Shown: one piece after another, positions 7,913-17,255 of the stretch
How positions within the stretch are numbered: the first letter of the stretch is position 1
Layout: each line of letters opens with the position of its first letter
Assembly: GCA_902363625.1 (NCBI GenBank)
Contig: CABJAS010000009.1
Location: forward strand, 106,196-170,195
Direction: 5' to 3'
DNA: 64,000 nucleotides
Origin: Clostridiaceae bacterium
GTDB taxonomy: Bacteria > Bacillota_I > Bacilli_A > Erysipelotrichales > Coprobacillaceae
Program-made: the position numbers and the translations under genes
The notes under the pieces: generated by a model
Database searches by the model: none
Told to the model about the DNA's origin: nothing
What the model saw: only the letters and a program-made list of their open reading frames with translations

Positions 7913-9476
7913 AGCTCTCTCCATTCAAGAAAAGAGAATAATTTCCTTTTCCATGACGCTTTACATCATAAAGTGCTTTATCTGCATTTGTAATGAGCAT
8001 GTCTAAAGTATCTTGTTCATTCCATATACATGCTCCAATGCTGCTGTGAACCGAAATTACATTTTCATTAACTTCTATTTTAAAAGCTAATTTCTCTAGC
8101 ATTTCACTCAGTACCTCTTTTAATTCATTAATACTATCAATATCTTGGAGAATAATGATAAACTCATCTCCACCATAACGACCTACCAAACCATCATACT
8201 TCTTTTCATATTCACGCAAAATAGTGCCAATCTTCTTTAAAACAACATCTCCTATTTGATGTCCATAAGTATCATTTAAAATCTTCAAATTATCTAAATC
8301 AATAAAACATAAAGTAAGCTTATTACCTCCTGTTTTATCTTGAAGGATTTGTTCTGCCTGATTTAAGAAAAACGTTCGGGTGGCAGTACCTGTTAAGCCA
8401 TCTTTTAAACCCTCACTGGACATTTGCAGAATATTTTCGTAATCCATCTCTCTAAACATGCGGTGACTATAAAGTTTCTTCTCCATGTTTTGAATCGAAG
8501 TCACTAATTTATTCGTTAATTCTGCCTGTCTGTCAATATACTTTTTAACAAAATAATATACAATATAAATAATTACTAATAGAATACAGCTGATACAGAC
8601 TAACTGTGGTACCTGATCATAAAAGAGTGCTAAGAAATCCACTGTCACTAAAATATCCCAGTTTGTACGCTGAACAGGACCATAAACAGTATACATAAAA
8701 TTTCCAGATTTTACGCTTTGATAAGAACCGCTTTCTCTTGACAGCAAGGAGGTTTCTAGCTTATCTGTCGTCATTTGAAGCAGACTGACTTTTTCAAAGA
8801 TATCTATATAATTTGTTCCATAGCTTAACTGATTAGTAGATGACATAACCTGTCCCTTAGAGCCGATTAAGACTGCTTCTGCTCCATTAATAGATGCAGA
8901 AGCAGACAATAGTTCGATTATATCATCAAAATAGATGGAACAGAATAAGCTGCCAGTCATTTCTTCTTCCCTCAGTAACGGAACTGCCACTGTATAATTT
9001 AAAGTTTTTCCGTCTGCGCCAGCTACAAAGCTATCTGTGACTATGCTTTTTTTAGTAGAATACAAGGTCTGCATATGTTCACGGCTAGCCAGGCTGGCAG
9101 GTTCTTCTCCCAATGTATAAACCTGAATATCCTTATCGACATAACAAATAAACATATAGTCAAAAGATTCATTGATTTTATCTAATTTTTCTGTTTTTGT
9201 CTCCCAGGGAATGTCCGGATCATAAAACTCTGGCAGAGATGATAATGACTCCAATAGCTTTAATGACTCCTCTATTTTTTGTGAAATCTGTGATTCTGCA
9301 CTCTGGTAAGCAGTATTTGCCACTTGATGCATCGTTTTTAATACCAGCAGAGAATTGCCCACCGTAATAAGCAGCAGACAAAACAAACTAAAGATAATAA
9401 ATATTTTACGTATAGATGTCAAAGGATGTATTATCTCTTCATGTTTCTTATAATTTGATTTTACTTCCTTTTTCAT
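7902..9476 (-). CDS. Membrane diguanylate cyclase with dCache-like sensor
   Basis: A 524-residue protein: transmembrane helix (about 25-48), an extracytoplasmic region of about 240 residues with Cache-like features (TVAVPLL, VYGPVQRTNWDILVTVDF), a second helix (LVCISCILLVIIYIV) and a GGDEF domain starting DGLTGTATRTFF. The active site GGDEF is intact at 435-439 (RYGGDEFIIIL). The I-site position reads KYDG, so RxxD product inhibition is probably missing. Predicted role: convert an outside ligand signal into c-di-GMP. It is the first gene of a two-gene unit with the degenerate GGDEF sensor. GAGAGGG precedes the ATG. Confidence 0.85.
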   Translation of the reverse strand: MKKEVKSNYKKHEEIIHPLTSIRKIFIIFSLFCLLLITVGNSLLVLKTMHQVANTAYQSAESQISQKIEESLKLLESLSSLPEFYDPDIPWETKTEKLDKINESFDYMFICYVDKDIQVYTLGEEPASLASREHMQTLYSTKKSIVTDSFVAGADGKTLNYTVAVPLLREEEMTGSLFCSIYFDDIIELLSASASINGAEAVLIGSKGQVMSSTNQLSYGTNYIDIFEKVSLLQMTTDKLETSLLSRESGSYQSVKSGNFMYTVYGPVQRTNWDILVTVDFLALFYDQVPQLVCISCILLVIIYIVYYFVKKYIDRQAELTNKLVTSIQNMEKKLYSHRMFREMDYENILQMSSEGLKDGLTGTATRTFFLNQAEQILQDKTGGNKLTLCFIDLDNLKILNDTYGHQIGDVVLKKIGTILREYEKKYDGLVGRYGGDEFIIILQDIDSINELKEVLSEMLEKLAFKIEVNENVISVHSSIGACIWNEQDTLDMLITNADKALYDVKRHGKGNYSLFLNGESYEK

Positions 9477-9705
9477 CGTTTCTACCCTCTCGTCTGTAGT
9501 ATTCCATATTTTTATAGTGAATCTCTATTATTCCACCTCGGAGCATAACTTTTCCATTTATGTTTATATAGTTCATTTTATCAGAAATTCAGTCTATTTT
9601 CGATATAATTGTTAAATATTTCCTACTATTGATACATTGATCTTAATAAAAAATCCTGTTAAATGAAGTGAATCCGTTTATTTAGACAAGACTAAATAAA
9701 CTTGT

Positions 9706-9900
9706 TTAAACTGCTATTCTTTGTGCAATATAATTCTTGATATACTCTTTTGTCACACTCTCTAATGATATGATTTTTTTGTTTTGCATCAAGTTACTGA
9801 ATTCGATTTTCATTATATTCATTTTTTCTTCAAGTGTCGTGTCTTCATACTTTTTAACAGTTATATTTTTCTTTGTCGTATTAGTTGATCTTCCTTTCAC
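9706..9900 (-). CDS. Small hypothetical protein, GTG start
   Basis: A 64-codon frame with a lysine-rich first half (MKGRSTNTTKK) and a helical second half. The start would be GTG; the only purine run (AAAAAGG) abuts it, so initiation is doubtful. The next in-frame ATG would leave only about 38 codons. I recognise no family. It stands alone in about 690 nt between the membrane cyclase and an aldo/keto reductase, and may be spurious. Confidence 0.25.
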   Translation of the reverse strand: MKGRSTNTTKKNITVKKYEDTTLEEKMNIMKIEFSNLMQNKKIISLESVTKEYIKNYIAQRIAV

Positions 9901-10059
9901 CTTTTTACTAAAACATGCCGGTTGATTTATATGACTTTATCCAAAAAAGGTAACATTTCTTTAGAAAGCAGGCTCTACGCAATAATAGCAGATATAACAG
10001 AATAATGTTCTATTAATACCTTATTCATGATTTCTAGCTTTTCTTGCTATTTTTGGAAG

Positions 10060-10103
10060 AAAAAAGAACCCTTTCCATTTGGTTTTCCAAAATTTTAGGG
10101 TTC
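10060..10103 (-). terminator. Terminator downstream of the Fe-S aldo/keto reductase
   Basis: Read on the minus strand, a 7-bp stem (GAACCCT with AGGGTTC) encloses an inner GGAAAACCAAATGG hairpin and is followed by six T. It lies 66 nt past the stop of the reductase gene. Confidence 0.75.
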
Positions 10104-10168
10104 ATTTCAAAACGGACTTCTTTTAATATTAATACATTAACTGTCAGTTGGTACGAATTACTTTTATA

Positions 10169-11269
10169 TTATTTCTTTTCAAATGTTTCCGCTACCTCTT
10201 TTAAATGATCAATGATTTTTAAATGCTGTGGACAGACACGTTCGCACTGACCGCAGCCGATACATTCACTTGCCTTTCCGTTCTCTTTTGTATAAACGCC
10301 ATAATAATAATCGCTGTTCCAGTCATTGAACTGTTTTTTCGCATTAAAACAGTTAAATAGATCAGGAATGGATATTTTTTTAGGACAGCCATCTGTGCAG
10401 TAGCGGCAAGCAGTACACGGAATTCCACCCAAACTATCTAAGATGTCTGTTACTTTTTGAACAGCTTCGAACTCTTTTGACGTAAATGGTTTAAAATCTT
10501 TCATCGAATCAATATTATCTTCCATTTGTTCTAAATTGCTCATCCCGGATAAGACTTTGTATACGCCCTCAAAAGAAGCAGCGAAACGCATTGCATAACT
10601 CGCATAGCTCTTTCCAGTTCCTAAATCATCCAGCACTTTTTTTGCTTCGTCAGGCAAATTTACTAATCCGCCCCCTTTGATCGGCTCCATAATTAAAACT
10701 GGCTTTTGATGTTTACGGCAGACTTCATAATTTCTTTTCCCCTGCACACTGGCACTGTTGTAATCGACATAGTTAAATTGCAGCTGTACAATCTCAATTT
10801 CCGGATGTTCCGTTAAAATCATATCCAACACTTCTGCTGTATCATGAAATGAGATACCAACATGTTTTACCTTTCCGGCAGTCTTTAATTCCTGAGCTAC
10901 CTCATAAGCTTCACATTTTTTAAACTGGGCATAATGTTCTCTGTCCTGAGCATGCATTAAATAATAATCAAAATATTCAACCCCTGTTTTTTCCAACTGT
11001 TCTTCAAATAAGGGATAAATTTCTTCCTTTGAATTGAAGAAATTTCCGGTTAACTTATTTGTTAAAATATAAGAATCTCTTGGATATCTAGGTACAAGAC
11101 AGTCACGAATCGCTGTTTCACTTTTTCCTCCTAAATAACCATGGGCAGTATCAAAATAGTTAAACCCGGAAGCCATATACATATCAATCATTTTATTAAA
11201 TTCTTCATAATCTACCTGCTCACCATTCATTGGCAAACGCATACAACCAAAACCAAACTTATCTTCCAT
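10169..11269 (-). CDS. Aldo/keto reductase with C-terminal 4Fe-4S domain
   Basis: A 366-residue protein. Residues 1 to about 275 form an aldo/keto reductase barrel (GFGCMRLP; FDTAHGY with the catalytic Asp and Tyr; TNKLTG with the Lys; YLMHAQ with the His). The C-terminus carries two cysteine clusters, CTACRYCTDGCP and CIGCGQCERVCP, typical of 4Fe-4S ferredoxin-type centres. These fused enzymes occur widely in anaerobic Bacillota; the clusters suggest ferredoxin-linked electron flow rather than only NADPH. Physiological substrate unknown. It is probably monocistronic with its own terminator, and AAGGAT lies upstream of the ATG. Confidence 0.88.
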   Translation of the reverse strand: MEDKFGFGCMRLPMNGEQVDYEEFNKMIDMYMASGFNYFDTAHGYLGGKSETAIRDCLVPRYPRDSYILTNKLTGNFFNSKEEIYPLFEEQLEKTGVEYFDYYLMHAQDREHYAQFKKCEAYEVAQELKTAGKVKHVGISFHDTAEVLDMILTEHPEIEIVQLQFNYVDYNSASVQGKRNYEVCRKHQKPVLIMEPIKGGGLVNLPDEAKKVLDDLGTGKSYASYAMRFAASFEGVYKVLSGMSNLEQMEDNIDSMKDFKPFTSKEFEAVQKVTDILDSLGGIPCTACRYCTDGCPKKISIPDLFNCFNAKKQFNDWNSDYYYGVYTKENGKASECIGCGQCERVCPQHLKIIDHLKEVAETFEKK

Positions 11270-11420
11270 GCTTTATCCTTCTTTCTTTAATCTTTACATG
11301 AAAATTGTATCCTATGGAGTGAACTCCAAGTCAATACCTTTTCATGAAAAAGCATAAAAATGAATACCTGTCTAAGATATTCATCATCTATGTCAATCAT
11401 TGTTCAAAGTATTAGAAGAT

Positions 11421-11906
11421 TTATAATTTATAAATTGTTTTCAGTAAAGACAATCCTGTTTCAGTCTTAAAAACCTTATCTGCAAAGTTTTTAATATTTT
11501 CCATTGAAAAATTCATTTCATCTGCATTGACTATATAATCTGCTTCAATCAAGATTTGATAATCTTGTCCATTAATATCTTTTAAGGTATGGTGATGTCC
11601 TACAAGATATACCGCTCTTGCTTTTTGTTCATCGGTTAAATCAAATTTATTCAGAAATTCTGAAACAAGTACCATCCCTTCTTTTTCTTGGTAACGATGG
11701 TTAGTATTACCATATTTTTCTCTGCATTTAGGGCAAGCAATATCATGTGTAATAGCGGCAATCTCTAAAATCAGCTGCGTATTCTCATCTAGCTTTTCCA
11801 ATTCGCCAATTAGTTTAGAATAGGTCCATACTTTAATAAAATGGTCAATATCATGTGTATTCCCATTTGTCTGTTCTATCATTTTCTTCATAATTTCTGA
11901 AATCAT
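11421..11906 (-). CDS. HD-domain phosphohydrolase
   Basis: A 161-residue metal-dependent HD protein. The metal-binding set is visible: H22 (HDIDHF), H54-D55 (ITHDIA), and a histidine run GHHHT near residue 106 followed by an ADYIVNADE aspartate region. Such small HD proteins hydrolyse nucleotides or phosphoesters, but the substrate is not predictable. AAAGGGA precedes the ATG. It follows the cysteine-rich protein gene by 26 nt, so the two are probably one transcript. Confidence 0.8.
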   Translation of the reverse strand: MISEIMKKMIEQTNGNTHDIDHFIKVWTYSKLIGELEKLDENTQLILEIAAITHDIACPKCREKYGNTNHRYQEKEGMVLVSEFLNKFDLTDEQKARAVYLVGHHHTLKDINGQDYQILIEADYIVNADEMNFSMENIKNFADKVFKTETGLSLLKTIYKL

Positions 11907-11932
11907 TGTTTTCTCCCTTTCATTGTTAATGA

Positions 11933-12580
11933 TTATAATCCTTCTGACAGCAGTTCAATCAAATGAATGGGTTGCTTTCCACCAAGCCTGATGCCCTTTT
12001 CACAGCCATTACAGTAAACAAGAATCTGTTTTGTAGTGTATTGCTGAACCCACTGTTCCATGTTTTTTATTTGTTCTTCTGATGAAAGCAAACGCAAATG
12101 ATTCTTTGTAATCCTTGCAAAGGTCTTTGGTGCAATCTCAACACAATCCTTTGCCGGAGTATTATTCAGCCACACTCCACAGTAAGTCGTCTTACTATAA
12201 TTTTCATCCATTTCAATAATAGTATAATGCATTCTTTTTAGGCATTCTCTTATTGCAAGCTGTAATGGTTTGTTGTTTCGTGATCGCCAGCAGTCCTGAA
12301 CTGTAATCTTTTCTCCTTGATGATCTGCCCAAGGAAAACTGCGATCATTTAAAACATATTCATAGAGGCTAAGACATTCATTATCAGGATAAACCTCATT
12401 TAAGATAAGCTGACACAGTGTACAATTATGAATGATGGTATCTCTATCCTGTAAAAATTTATTTTTTATTCGACAACATTGATCGATTACAATACCTTTA
12501 TTTTCCATATACGCCTGCATCCTTGCAACAGCCTCAGGATGATTTTTTCTTACATCACAACCAGGTAAATAATGCAGCAT
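11933..12580 (-). CDS. Cysteine-rich (CCG-like) Fe-S protein
   Basis: A 215-residue soluble protein with two cysteine sets arranged like the CCG domains of heterodisulfide reductase subunit B and related oxidoreductases: PGCD (C8), CC (C35-C36), CTLC (C53, C56), then C97, YCG (C134) and CNGC (C190, C193). Spacing is shorter than the classic pattern. It probably binds an iron-sulfur cluster or zinc; a redox role is inferred. GGGGAG precedes the ATG. It heads a two-gene unit with the HD protein. Confidence is good for a metal-binding cysteine protein, lower for function. Confidence 0.55.
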   Translation of the reverse strand: MLHYLPGCDVRKNHPEAVARMQAYMENKGIVIDQCCRIKNKFLQDRDTIIHNCTLCQLILNEVYPDNECLSLYEYVLNDRSFPWADHQGEKITVQDCWRSRNNKPLQLAIRECLKRMHYTIIEMDENYSKTTYCGVWLNNTPAKDCVEIAPKTFARITKNHLRLLSSEEQIKNMEQWVQQYTTKQILVYCNGCEKGIRLGGKQPIHLIELLSEGL

Positions 12581-12758
12581 AATACTCTCCCCCCTGTCTT
12601 TCTTATCTTCATCTTACTATATTTATATCTTAGTCACAATCAAATTTACTTTGTAAGAAGATCATAAAAAACGATTTCTTTTAAAATCTCTCTTCAAGCT
12701 AAAAAACATAGATCAGAATATTGTAGTAAACAATAGTAAATGCACAGAATATTAATGT

Positions 12759-12989
12759 CTAAGGTAATGTTTTACGAATCAGGTCACCTAGGCTAACATG
12801 AAAATAATCTGCTGTGAATTCCAATTTTAAAAAAAACAGCATTACCTGTGTCAGTACCATTTGCATTGGGATATGAAAAAGCAATACCTTTGCCAGCAAT
12901 CCACCGATTAGAGCCTGATACAGCGGACAGTGAAACACTAAAAGCAATATAATAACTAAAAAAACAATTCCTAAATATAAAACAGCCAT
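12759..12989 (-). pseudogene. Truncated membrane-protein remnant
   Basis: A 76-codon frame beginning with an intact start (GGGGAGG 5 nt before ATG at 12989). The first 50 residues look like the N-terminus of a multi-spanning transporter: two hydrophobic stretches around a PLYQALIGGLL loop. The rest (about 26 residues, ending GDLIRKTLP) does not continue the pattern and no transporter body follows. I read it as the 5' remnant of a permease deleted downstream. A short genuine membrane peptide is the alternative. It diverges from the manganese catalase gene. Confidence 0.4.
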
Positions 12990-13179
12990 ATAAATCCTCC
13001 CCATTCATTCAAATTTCTCACTCATTTTATACCAGTAAATAAACAATTTGAAGATACTCATAAATTTATAAGCTGCTCATAGTTATGATGTTGATAGTAT
13101 TTTTTCAAAAAAAACAATATTCGCATTTTTTAATAATTCTTTATAAATCAAGCAATAATAACTATGAGGTGAATAAATT

Positions 13180-13854
13180 ATGTTTAAATATGAAAGTCGT
13201 TATTTACATCCTGTTAAAGTAGATAAACCCAACCCTAATTATGCTACTTTATTACAGGAACAATTAGGCGGACCGCAAGGTGAGCTTAAAGCAGCTATGC
13301 AGTATTTCGCTCAAAGTTTTCGTATCCGTGATAAAGAGATACGCGATCTATTCTTAGATATTGCTACAGAGGAGTTATGTCATTTAGAGATGATTGCTCA
13401 ACTCATTAACCTATTGAATGGAGATGAACCTAATGCCAATAATGCTACTATAGGAAATGTAGAAGCACATGTCTTAAGCGGGCTGACACCTATGCTGGCA
13501 AATGCTTCCGGCTATTTATGGACAGCAGCATATGTAAATGAAACCGGAGATTTGGCTGCAGACATCTTATCTGACATTGCTTCTGAGCAGCGTGCCAAAG
13601 TAGTCTATCAGAACCTTTATCGTCAAATTGATGATCAAGGTGTAAGAGAAACAATTGATTTCTTATTAAATCGTGAAGAAGCTCATAATACAATGTTTAG
13701 ACAAGCATTTAATAAGATACAAAAATCAGCCGGATCACAGCAGGATTGGGGTGTGACCAAGGATTCAAGAATCTATTTTGATTTATCAGATCTTGATGGT
13801 CAAAACTTTGATCCAAACGATGTTCCGCCAAGCTTCAATCTTGATAAATTTTAA
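13180..13854 (+). CDS. Manganese catalase (dimanganese, spore-coat CotJC-like size)
   Basis: A 224-residue ferritin-fold protein that breaks down hydrogen peroxide. The helix carrying GGPQGELKAAMQYF, then ATEELCHLEM with the Glu and His ligands, and a second EEAH motif (NREEAHNTMF) supply the two-manganese site. The length is close to CotJC/YdbD-type enzymes and shorter than Lactobacillus catalase. TGAGGTGA lies upstream of the ATG. It is monocistronic, ended by a 9-bp hairpin. Likely role is peroxide defence in an anaerobe; a spore-coat role cannot be judged because no cotJA or cotJB neighbours are present. Confidence 0.9.
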   Translation: MFKYESRYLHPVKVDKPNPNYATLLQEQLGGPQGELKAAMQYFAQSFRIRDKEIRDLFLDIATEELCHLEMIAQLINLLNGDEPNANNATIGNVEAHVLSGLTPMLANASGYLWTAAYVNETGDLAADILSDIASEQRAKVVYQNLYRQIDDQGVRETIDFLLNREEAHNTMFRQAFNKIQKSAGSQQDWGVTKDSRIYFDLSDLDGQNFDPNDVPPSFNLDKF

Positions 13855-13917
13855 ACAAATAAATTACTGTTAATAAATTTGTCAATGAAAAATAGATAGT
13901 AAAAGTAATGATACAGG

Positions 13918-13995
13918 CTCCAATTGTGCATAAAATAAACTTTCTCAATTCTTGAATTAATAAATTGGGAATCGTTTAACTCAATTGGAGTTTTC
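13918..13995 (+). terminator. Terminator after manganese catalase
   Basis: A 9-bp stem (13918-13926 with 13982-13990) is followed by TTTTCTT. The loop is long (55 nt) and has internal AAATT complementarity. Confidence 0.6.
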
Positions 13996-14018
13996 TTATT
14001 CCCTCATATCCCATACTA

Positions 14019-14045
14019 ATAAAAAAAGAACACCCTCGTGTTCTT
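14019..14045 (-). terminator. Terminator after the MalY-like gene
   Basis: On the minus strand AAGAACAC-GAGG-GTGTTCTT forms an 8-bp stem with a four-base loop, followed directly by a T-run, 12 nt past the stop codon. Confidence 0.88.
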
Positions 14046-14056
14046 AAATAACTTAT

Positions 14057-15226
14057 TTATTCTTTTAACTTTTTATACTTCTCAATACCAGTCTTCAATC
14101 GTTGTAATCCATCCATTAATCTTTCCAACGGACAAGCTACATTCATGCGCACGAAACACTTTCCATTTTCACCATACTCCAACCCATCAGATAAATACAG
14201 CCCTGTTTCCTCTCTAATAAACTGTACTAATTCCACACTGTTTGCACAAACTTTAGCACAGTCGATCCACAACAAATAAGTGGCTTCACTATGAACTACA
14301 TAAAGATCAGAGATGTTGTTTTTTATATAGGCTTCTGTCGTTTTCTTATTGTTTTCGATATACACCCTTAATTCATCAAGCCAATTCCCACCTTTTTCAA
14401 AAGCAGCGATAGATGCCGTCACAGCAAAGCTGTTGGGTTCCGCCACTTCATCGGTATTAATACCACGATTGACCATATGACGTAATATCTCATTAGGAAC
14501 AACGATGCAAGAAGTCTGCAATCCCGCTAAATTAAATGCCTTAGTCGGTGCAATACAAGTAATACTGTTTTTCAAATTAGTTTCTGAAACGCTTGCGAAA
14601 GGTATATATTCTTTATCGGGAGCTACAATATCGCAATGGATTTCATCAGAAACCACCACAACATGATGTTTTGCCGCTAAATCTCCAATACGTTTTAAGT
14701 CTTCTTTTTTCCATATTTTTCCTATCGGATTATGAGGATTACATAAAATCATCAGCGTTGTTTGCGGCATTGCTAATTTCTTTTCCAAATCATCATAGTC
14801 AATATAATATTGTCCATCTTTATAAACTAAATCACTTGATAAAACATGACGTTCATTATTTAAAATTGAATTATAAAAAATATTATATACCGGAGACTGG
14901 ATTAGAACGTTCTCGCCCACTGTCGTTATTTTTCTGACAATAGAAGAAATTGCCGGAACTACTCCGGTACAAAACATCATCCAATCTTTTTGAATAGAAT
15001 AATGATGACGTGTTTCCCACCATTTTTGAATGCTCTCAAAGTATTCTTTTGGAACAATATTGTAACCAAATACTTTATGAGCCACTCTTTTTTCTAATGC
15101 CTCTACAATTTCCGGGGCAGTTTCGAAATCCATATCTGCCACCCACATCGGTAACTCATGCTCCGTTACCTCCCATTTTAATGAATCCGTATTAAATCGA
15201 TTGGTTAATTTTGAAAAGTCATACAT
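14057..15226 (-). CDS. MalY/PatB-type PLP-dependent cystathionine beta-lyase
   Basis: A 389-residue fold-type I PLP enzyme. Family blocks are LPMWVADMDF near the N-terminus, CNPHNPIGK, VVVSDEIHCD with the PLP-ring aspartate, and the Schiff-base lysine in APTKAFNLAG. MalY/PatB enzymes cleave cystathionine or cysteine conjugates into a thiol, pyruvate and ammonia. The start at 15226 is chosen because GAGGTG precedes it; a GTG nine bases upstream lacks a site. It lies 14 nt after a lipoprotein gene, so they probably form an operon. Confidence 0.87.
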   Translation of the reverse strand: MYDFSKLTNRFNTDSLKWEVTEHELPMWVADMDFETAPEIVEALEKRVAHKVFGYNIVPKEYFESIQKWWETRHHYSIQKDWMMFCTGVVPAISSIVRKITTVGENVLIQSPVYNIFYNSILNNERHVLSSDLVYKDGQYYIDYDDLEKKLAMPQTTLMILCNPHNPIGKIWKKEDLKRIGDLAAKHHVVVVSDEIHCDIVAPDKEYIPFASVSETNLKNSITCIAPTKAFNLAGLQTSCIVVPNEILRHMVNRGINTDEVAEPNSFAVTASIAAFEKGGNWLDELRVYIENNKKTTEAYIKNNISDLYVVHSEATYLLWIDCAKVCANSVELVQFIREETGLYLSDGLEYGENGKCFVRMNVACPLERLMDGLQRLKTGIEKYKKLKE

Positions 15227-15240
15227 CTTTTTCACCTCAT

Positions 15241-15705
15241 CTAACTTTCAACTATATTTATAGAAATTATTCCTGTTAATTCACTTATCCACTCCTCACC
15301 TTCTATGACATGCCCTAATTCATAAAGTCCGGTATAGGCATCAAAGCTGCCAAAATACATGACCACATCTCCCCATGGTGAGAAATACGCTATGGTTCCT
15401 TGATCTCCTGTCGCCATAGGGGTATCACTTAGATCCAGCGAATTGGGCGGATAAAAAATTTTTTCATTATGCGCATAGTCACTTACTGCGATTTCTAAGG
15501 GCAGCTGATCATATAAGGATTTGCTTGCACTGCTCGTATTTAGCTGAAAAACAACTCTTTTATTCTCACATAATACTTCTATTTTCATCTCACTCATCCC
15601 CACCTCTGTAAAATTTAAAGCATTGGGTTCCTGAATTGATTTATTTTGACAACCGGTCATCACTAAGGCGAGTAAAATGATTAAAATCACTCGATATATT
15701 TTCAT
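15241..15705 (-). CDS. Cyclophilin-like-fold lipoprotein
   Basis: A 154-residue protein with a lipoprotein signal (basic start, hydrophobic core, lipobox LVMTGC with the cysteine at about residue 19). The mature part resembles the cyclophilin-like fold family (formerly DUF369-like): LYDQLPLEIAV, then GTIAYFSPWGDVVMYFG and YELGHVIEGEEW. Family members with an N-terminal lipid anchor are common in gut Bacillota; prolyl isomerase activity is unproven and the catalytic set of true cyclophilins is not obvious. It is first in a unit with the MalY-like gene. Confidence 0.7.
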   Translation of the reverse strand: MKIYRVILIILLALVMTGCQNKSIQEPNALNFTEVGMSEMKIEVLCENKRVVFQLNTSSASKSLYDQLPLEIAVSDYAHNEKIFYPPNSLDLSDTPMATGDQGTIAYFSPWGDVVMYFGSFDAYTGLYELGHVIEGEEWISELTGIISINIVES

Positions 15706-15743
15706 TGTCCGCCACCTAGCTCATTTTTATATTTTTCAGCATT

Positions 15744-16628
15744 CTAGCAATGTACACATTCAGATTGAACTGTTTCATTATAGTTTTTATTTTCAACAAC
15801 AATTTTGGTTTCTACTGGATTAATCTTAGTTTCCTCTAAAATTATTTCTCCGATGCTTTGTGCGCGGATCACCCCGGAAATTGGATTTTTAATACTGTCA
15901 ATATGTGAATGAATATCTGCTTCAATATTAGAGCAATACTCAAAAGCCAACGATGTGTTCATTAATTTACAGTTTACCAGTTTCACATTCTCCATATAAC
16001 ATAAGCCCTGAAGGCTCTCAATTATACAATTAATAAACGTTATATTTTTAGAGTTCCACCCTAGATACTCCCCAATAATGGTTGAATCGTATACCGTTAC
16101 ATTTTCACAGTTCCAAAAGGCGTCCTTAGATAGCAGTTTGGAATTTCTCACAACAATATTGTTTGCTCCATCGAAACAATAGTTTCCCGTTAAATGTAAA
16201 TAATCTACTGTGATATTAACACTATTCATGGCAAAATAATCTCCTCGAGCAGTAACTTTATTCAATTTAATATTCTGACAATTCCAGAATGTCTGTTCAG
16301 CTAAAGGCATATCCACATTTTCTAAAGTAATATCACTTGCACGTCTGAATGTTTTTGGTGCTTCAATAATGCTGTCTTGAATATGGATATGCTGTGTATA
16401 CCAGATCCCAGAACGCGCTGTTTCCAGTAATACTGAGTTAGTCATTTGTACATTTTGACAGTACCATAGCGGGTATTTCCATTTAAAAACACTCTGATCT
16501 ATTTCCAAGTTTTTACTTTCTTTTAATGGAGATTCCCCATCAGCAAAAACTGAATCTTCTATTCTCATTCCTTCACTTTGAAATAAAGCTCTTTCTCCAC
16601 TTAAATATTTCTGTTTTACTAATTCCAT
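15744..16628 (-). CDS. DUF3737 family right-handed beta-helix protein
   Basis: A 294-residue protein built from repeating strands with a recurring pattern of N, C or S followed by a V-x-(I/V) strand (for example ENVKLVNCKL and KNITFINCII), as expected for a parallel beta-helix. Conserved family phrases include GERALFQSE at the N-terminus, KWKYPLWYC and GIWYTQHI. No signal peptide, so it is cytosolic. The function of this widespread gut-bacterial family is not established. It is preceded on the minus strand by a small cysteine protein gene 91 nt away. Confidence 0.8.
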   Translation of the reverse strand: MELVKQKYLSGERALFQSEGMRIEDSVFADGESPLKESKNLEIDQSVFKWKYPLWYCQNVQMTNSVLLETARSGIWYTQHIHIQDSIIEAPKTFRRASDITLENVDMPLAEQTFWNCQNIKLNKVTARGDYFAMNSVNITVDYLHLTGNYCFDGANNIVVRNSKLLSKDAFWNCENVTVYDSTIIGEYLGWNSKNITFINCIIESLQGLCYMENVKLVNCKLMNTSLAFEYCSNIEADIHSHIDSIKNPISGVIRAQSIGEIILEETKINPVETKIVVENKNYNETVQSECVHC

Positions 16629-16719
16629 TTATAATTCCTCCTTATTTATCCATATAAAATAGTGTTTCTTTACTTTCAGTTCTGATTTTATTTGTAAATC
16701 AATTATCAGAGTTAACCTA

Positions 16720-16968
16720 TCATTTTAATGACATATCCTTGTTTGTCATTTCTACTTTCAATATATAAATTAAATAATCTAAACAATCGATTTTCTTTTG
16801 AACCTGATGTAGTTCTTCTAATAATCCGCATCTTTGGCATTTCAAAAATAATATTTGTTTCTGCAAAGTTTCAGTTTCTCTATAGTTTAAAAATGTCTCT
16901 ATAGTCTGCGTTTTACAGCCGGCATCCTCTAAATTTCGTTTAATACTCTCTTTTGATAGTTGGTTCAT
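16720..16968 (-). CDS. Small conserved hypothetical protein (CxxC, KKIDCLDYLIY motif)
   Basis: An 82-residue helical protein. It carries C-x2-C (LKCQRCGLL) and, after a short heptad stretch, the ending KKIDCLDYLIYIL. Small proteins with this ending recur next to DUF3737, flavodoxin-like and MerR-type genes in anaerobic Bacillota, which I recall as a pattern rather than a defined function. GGGGAACTTATC precedes the ATG. It may bind metal through its cysteines; this is a guess. Confidence 0.6.
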   Translation of the reverse strand: MNQLSKESIKRNLEDAGCKTQTIETFLNYRETETLQKQILFLKCQRCGLLEELHQVQKKIDCLDYLIYILKVEMTNKDMSLK

Positions 16969-17123
16969 GATAAGTTCCCCTCCATAATCTTATTTTAGGT
17001 TCACATTATTGAAATATCAAATACCTATATCAAATAGAAAGCTATGTTTATAAGGCATACTAATATTAAAAAAAGAGGAACTGGAAATAACTTATAATAT
17101 AAAAATATATTTCATATTGACAT

Positions 17124-17156
17124 AAAAAAATACGAAGATATTGTTGAATCTTCGTA
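17124..17156 (-). terminator. Terminator after the flavodoxin-type reductase
   Basis: A 9-bp perfect stem (17131-17139 with 17148-17156) is followed on the minus strand by seven T. It lies 100 nt past the stop of the gene ending at 17256. The remaining 287-nt gap shows nothing else. Confidence 0.8.
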
Positions 17157-17255
17157 CTGTTTACTTTTACATCATTATTGGTTAATGTATCATCCTATAA
17201 TACGTTTGCACTATCGATCCATTAACAGTCATCATTCCACTTCAAGAGCATGTGT

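Noticed and set aside
12793..13008. Overlapping second frame of 71 codons beside the truncated membrane protein
   Set aside because: The first frame has the good ribosome-binding site (GGGGAGG 5 nt before ATG at 12989); this one is its out-of-frame shadow.
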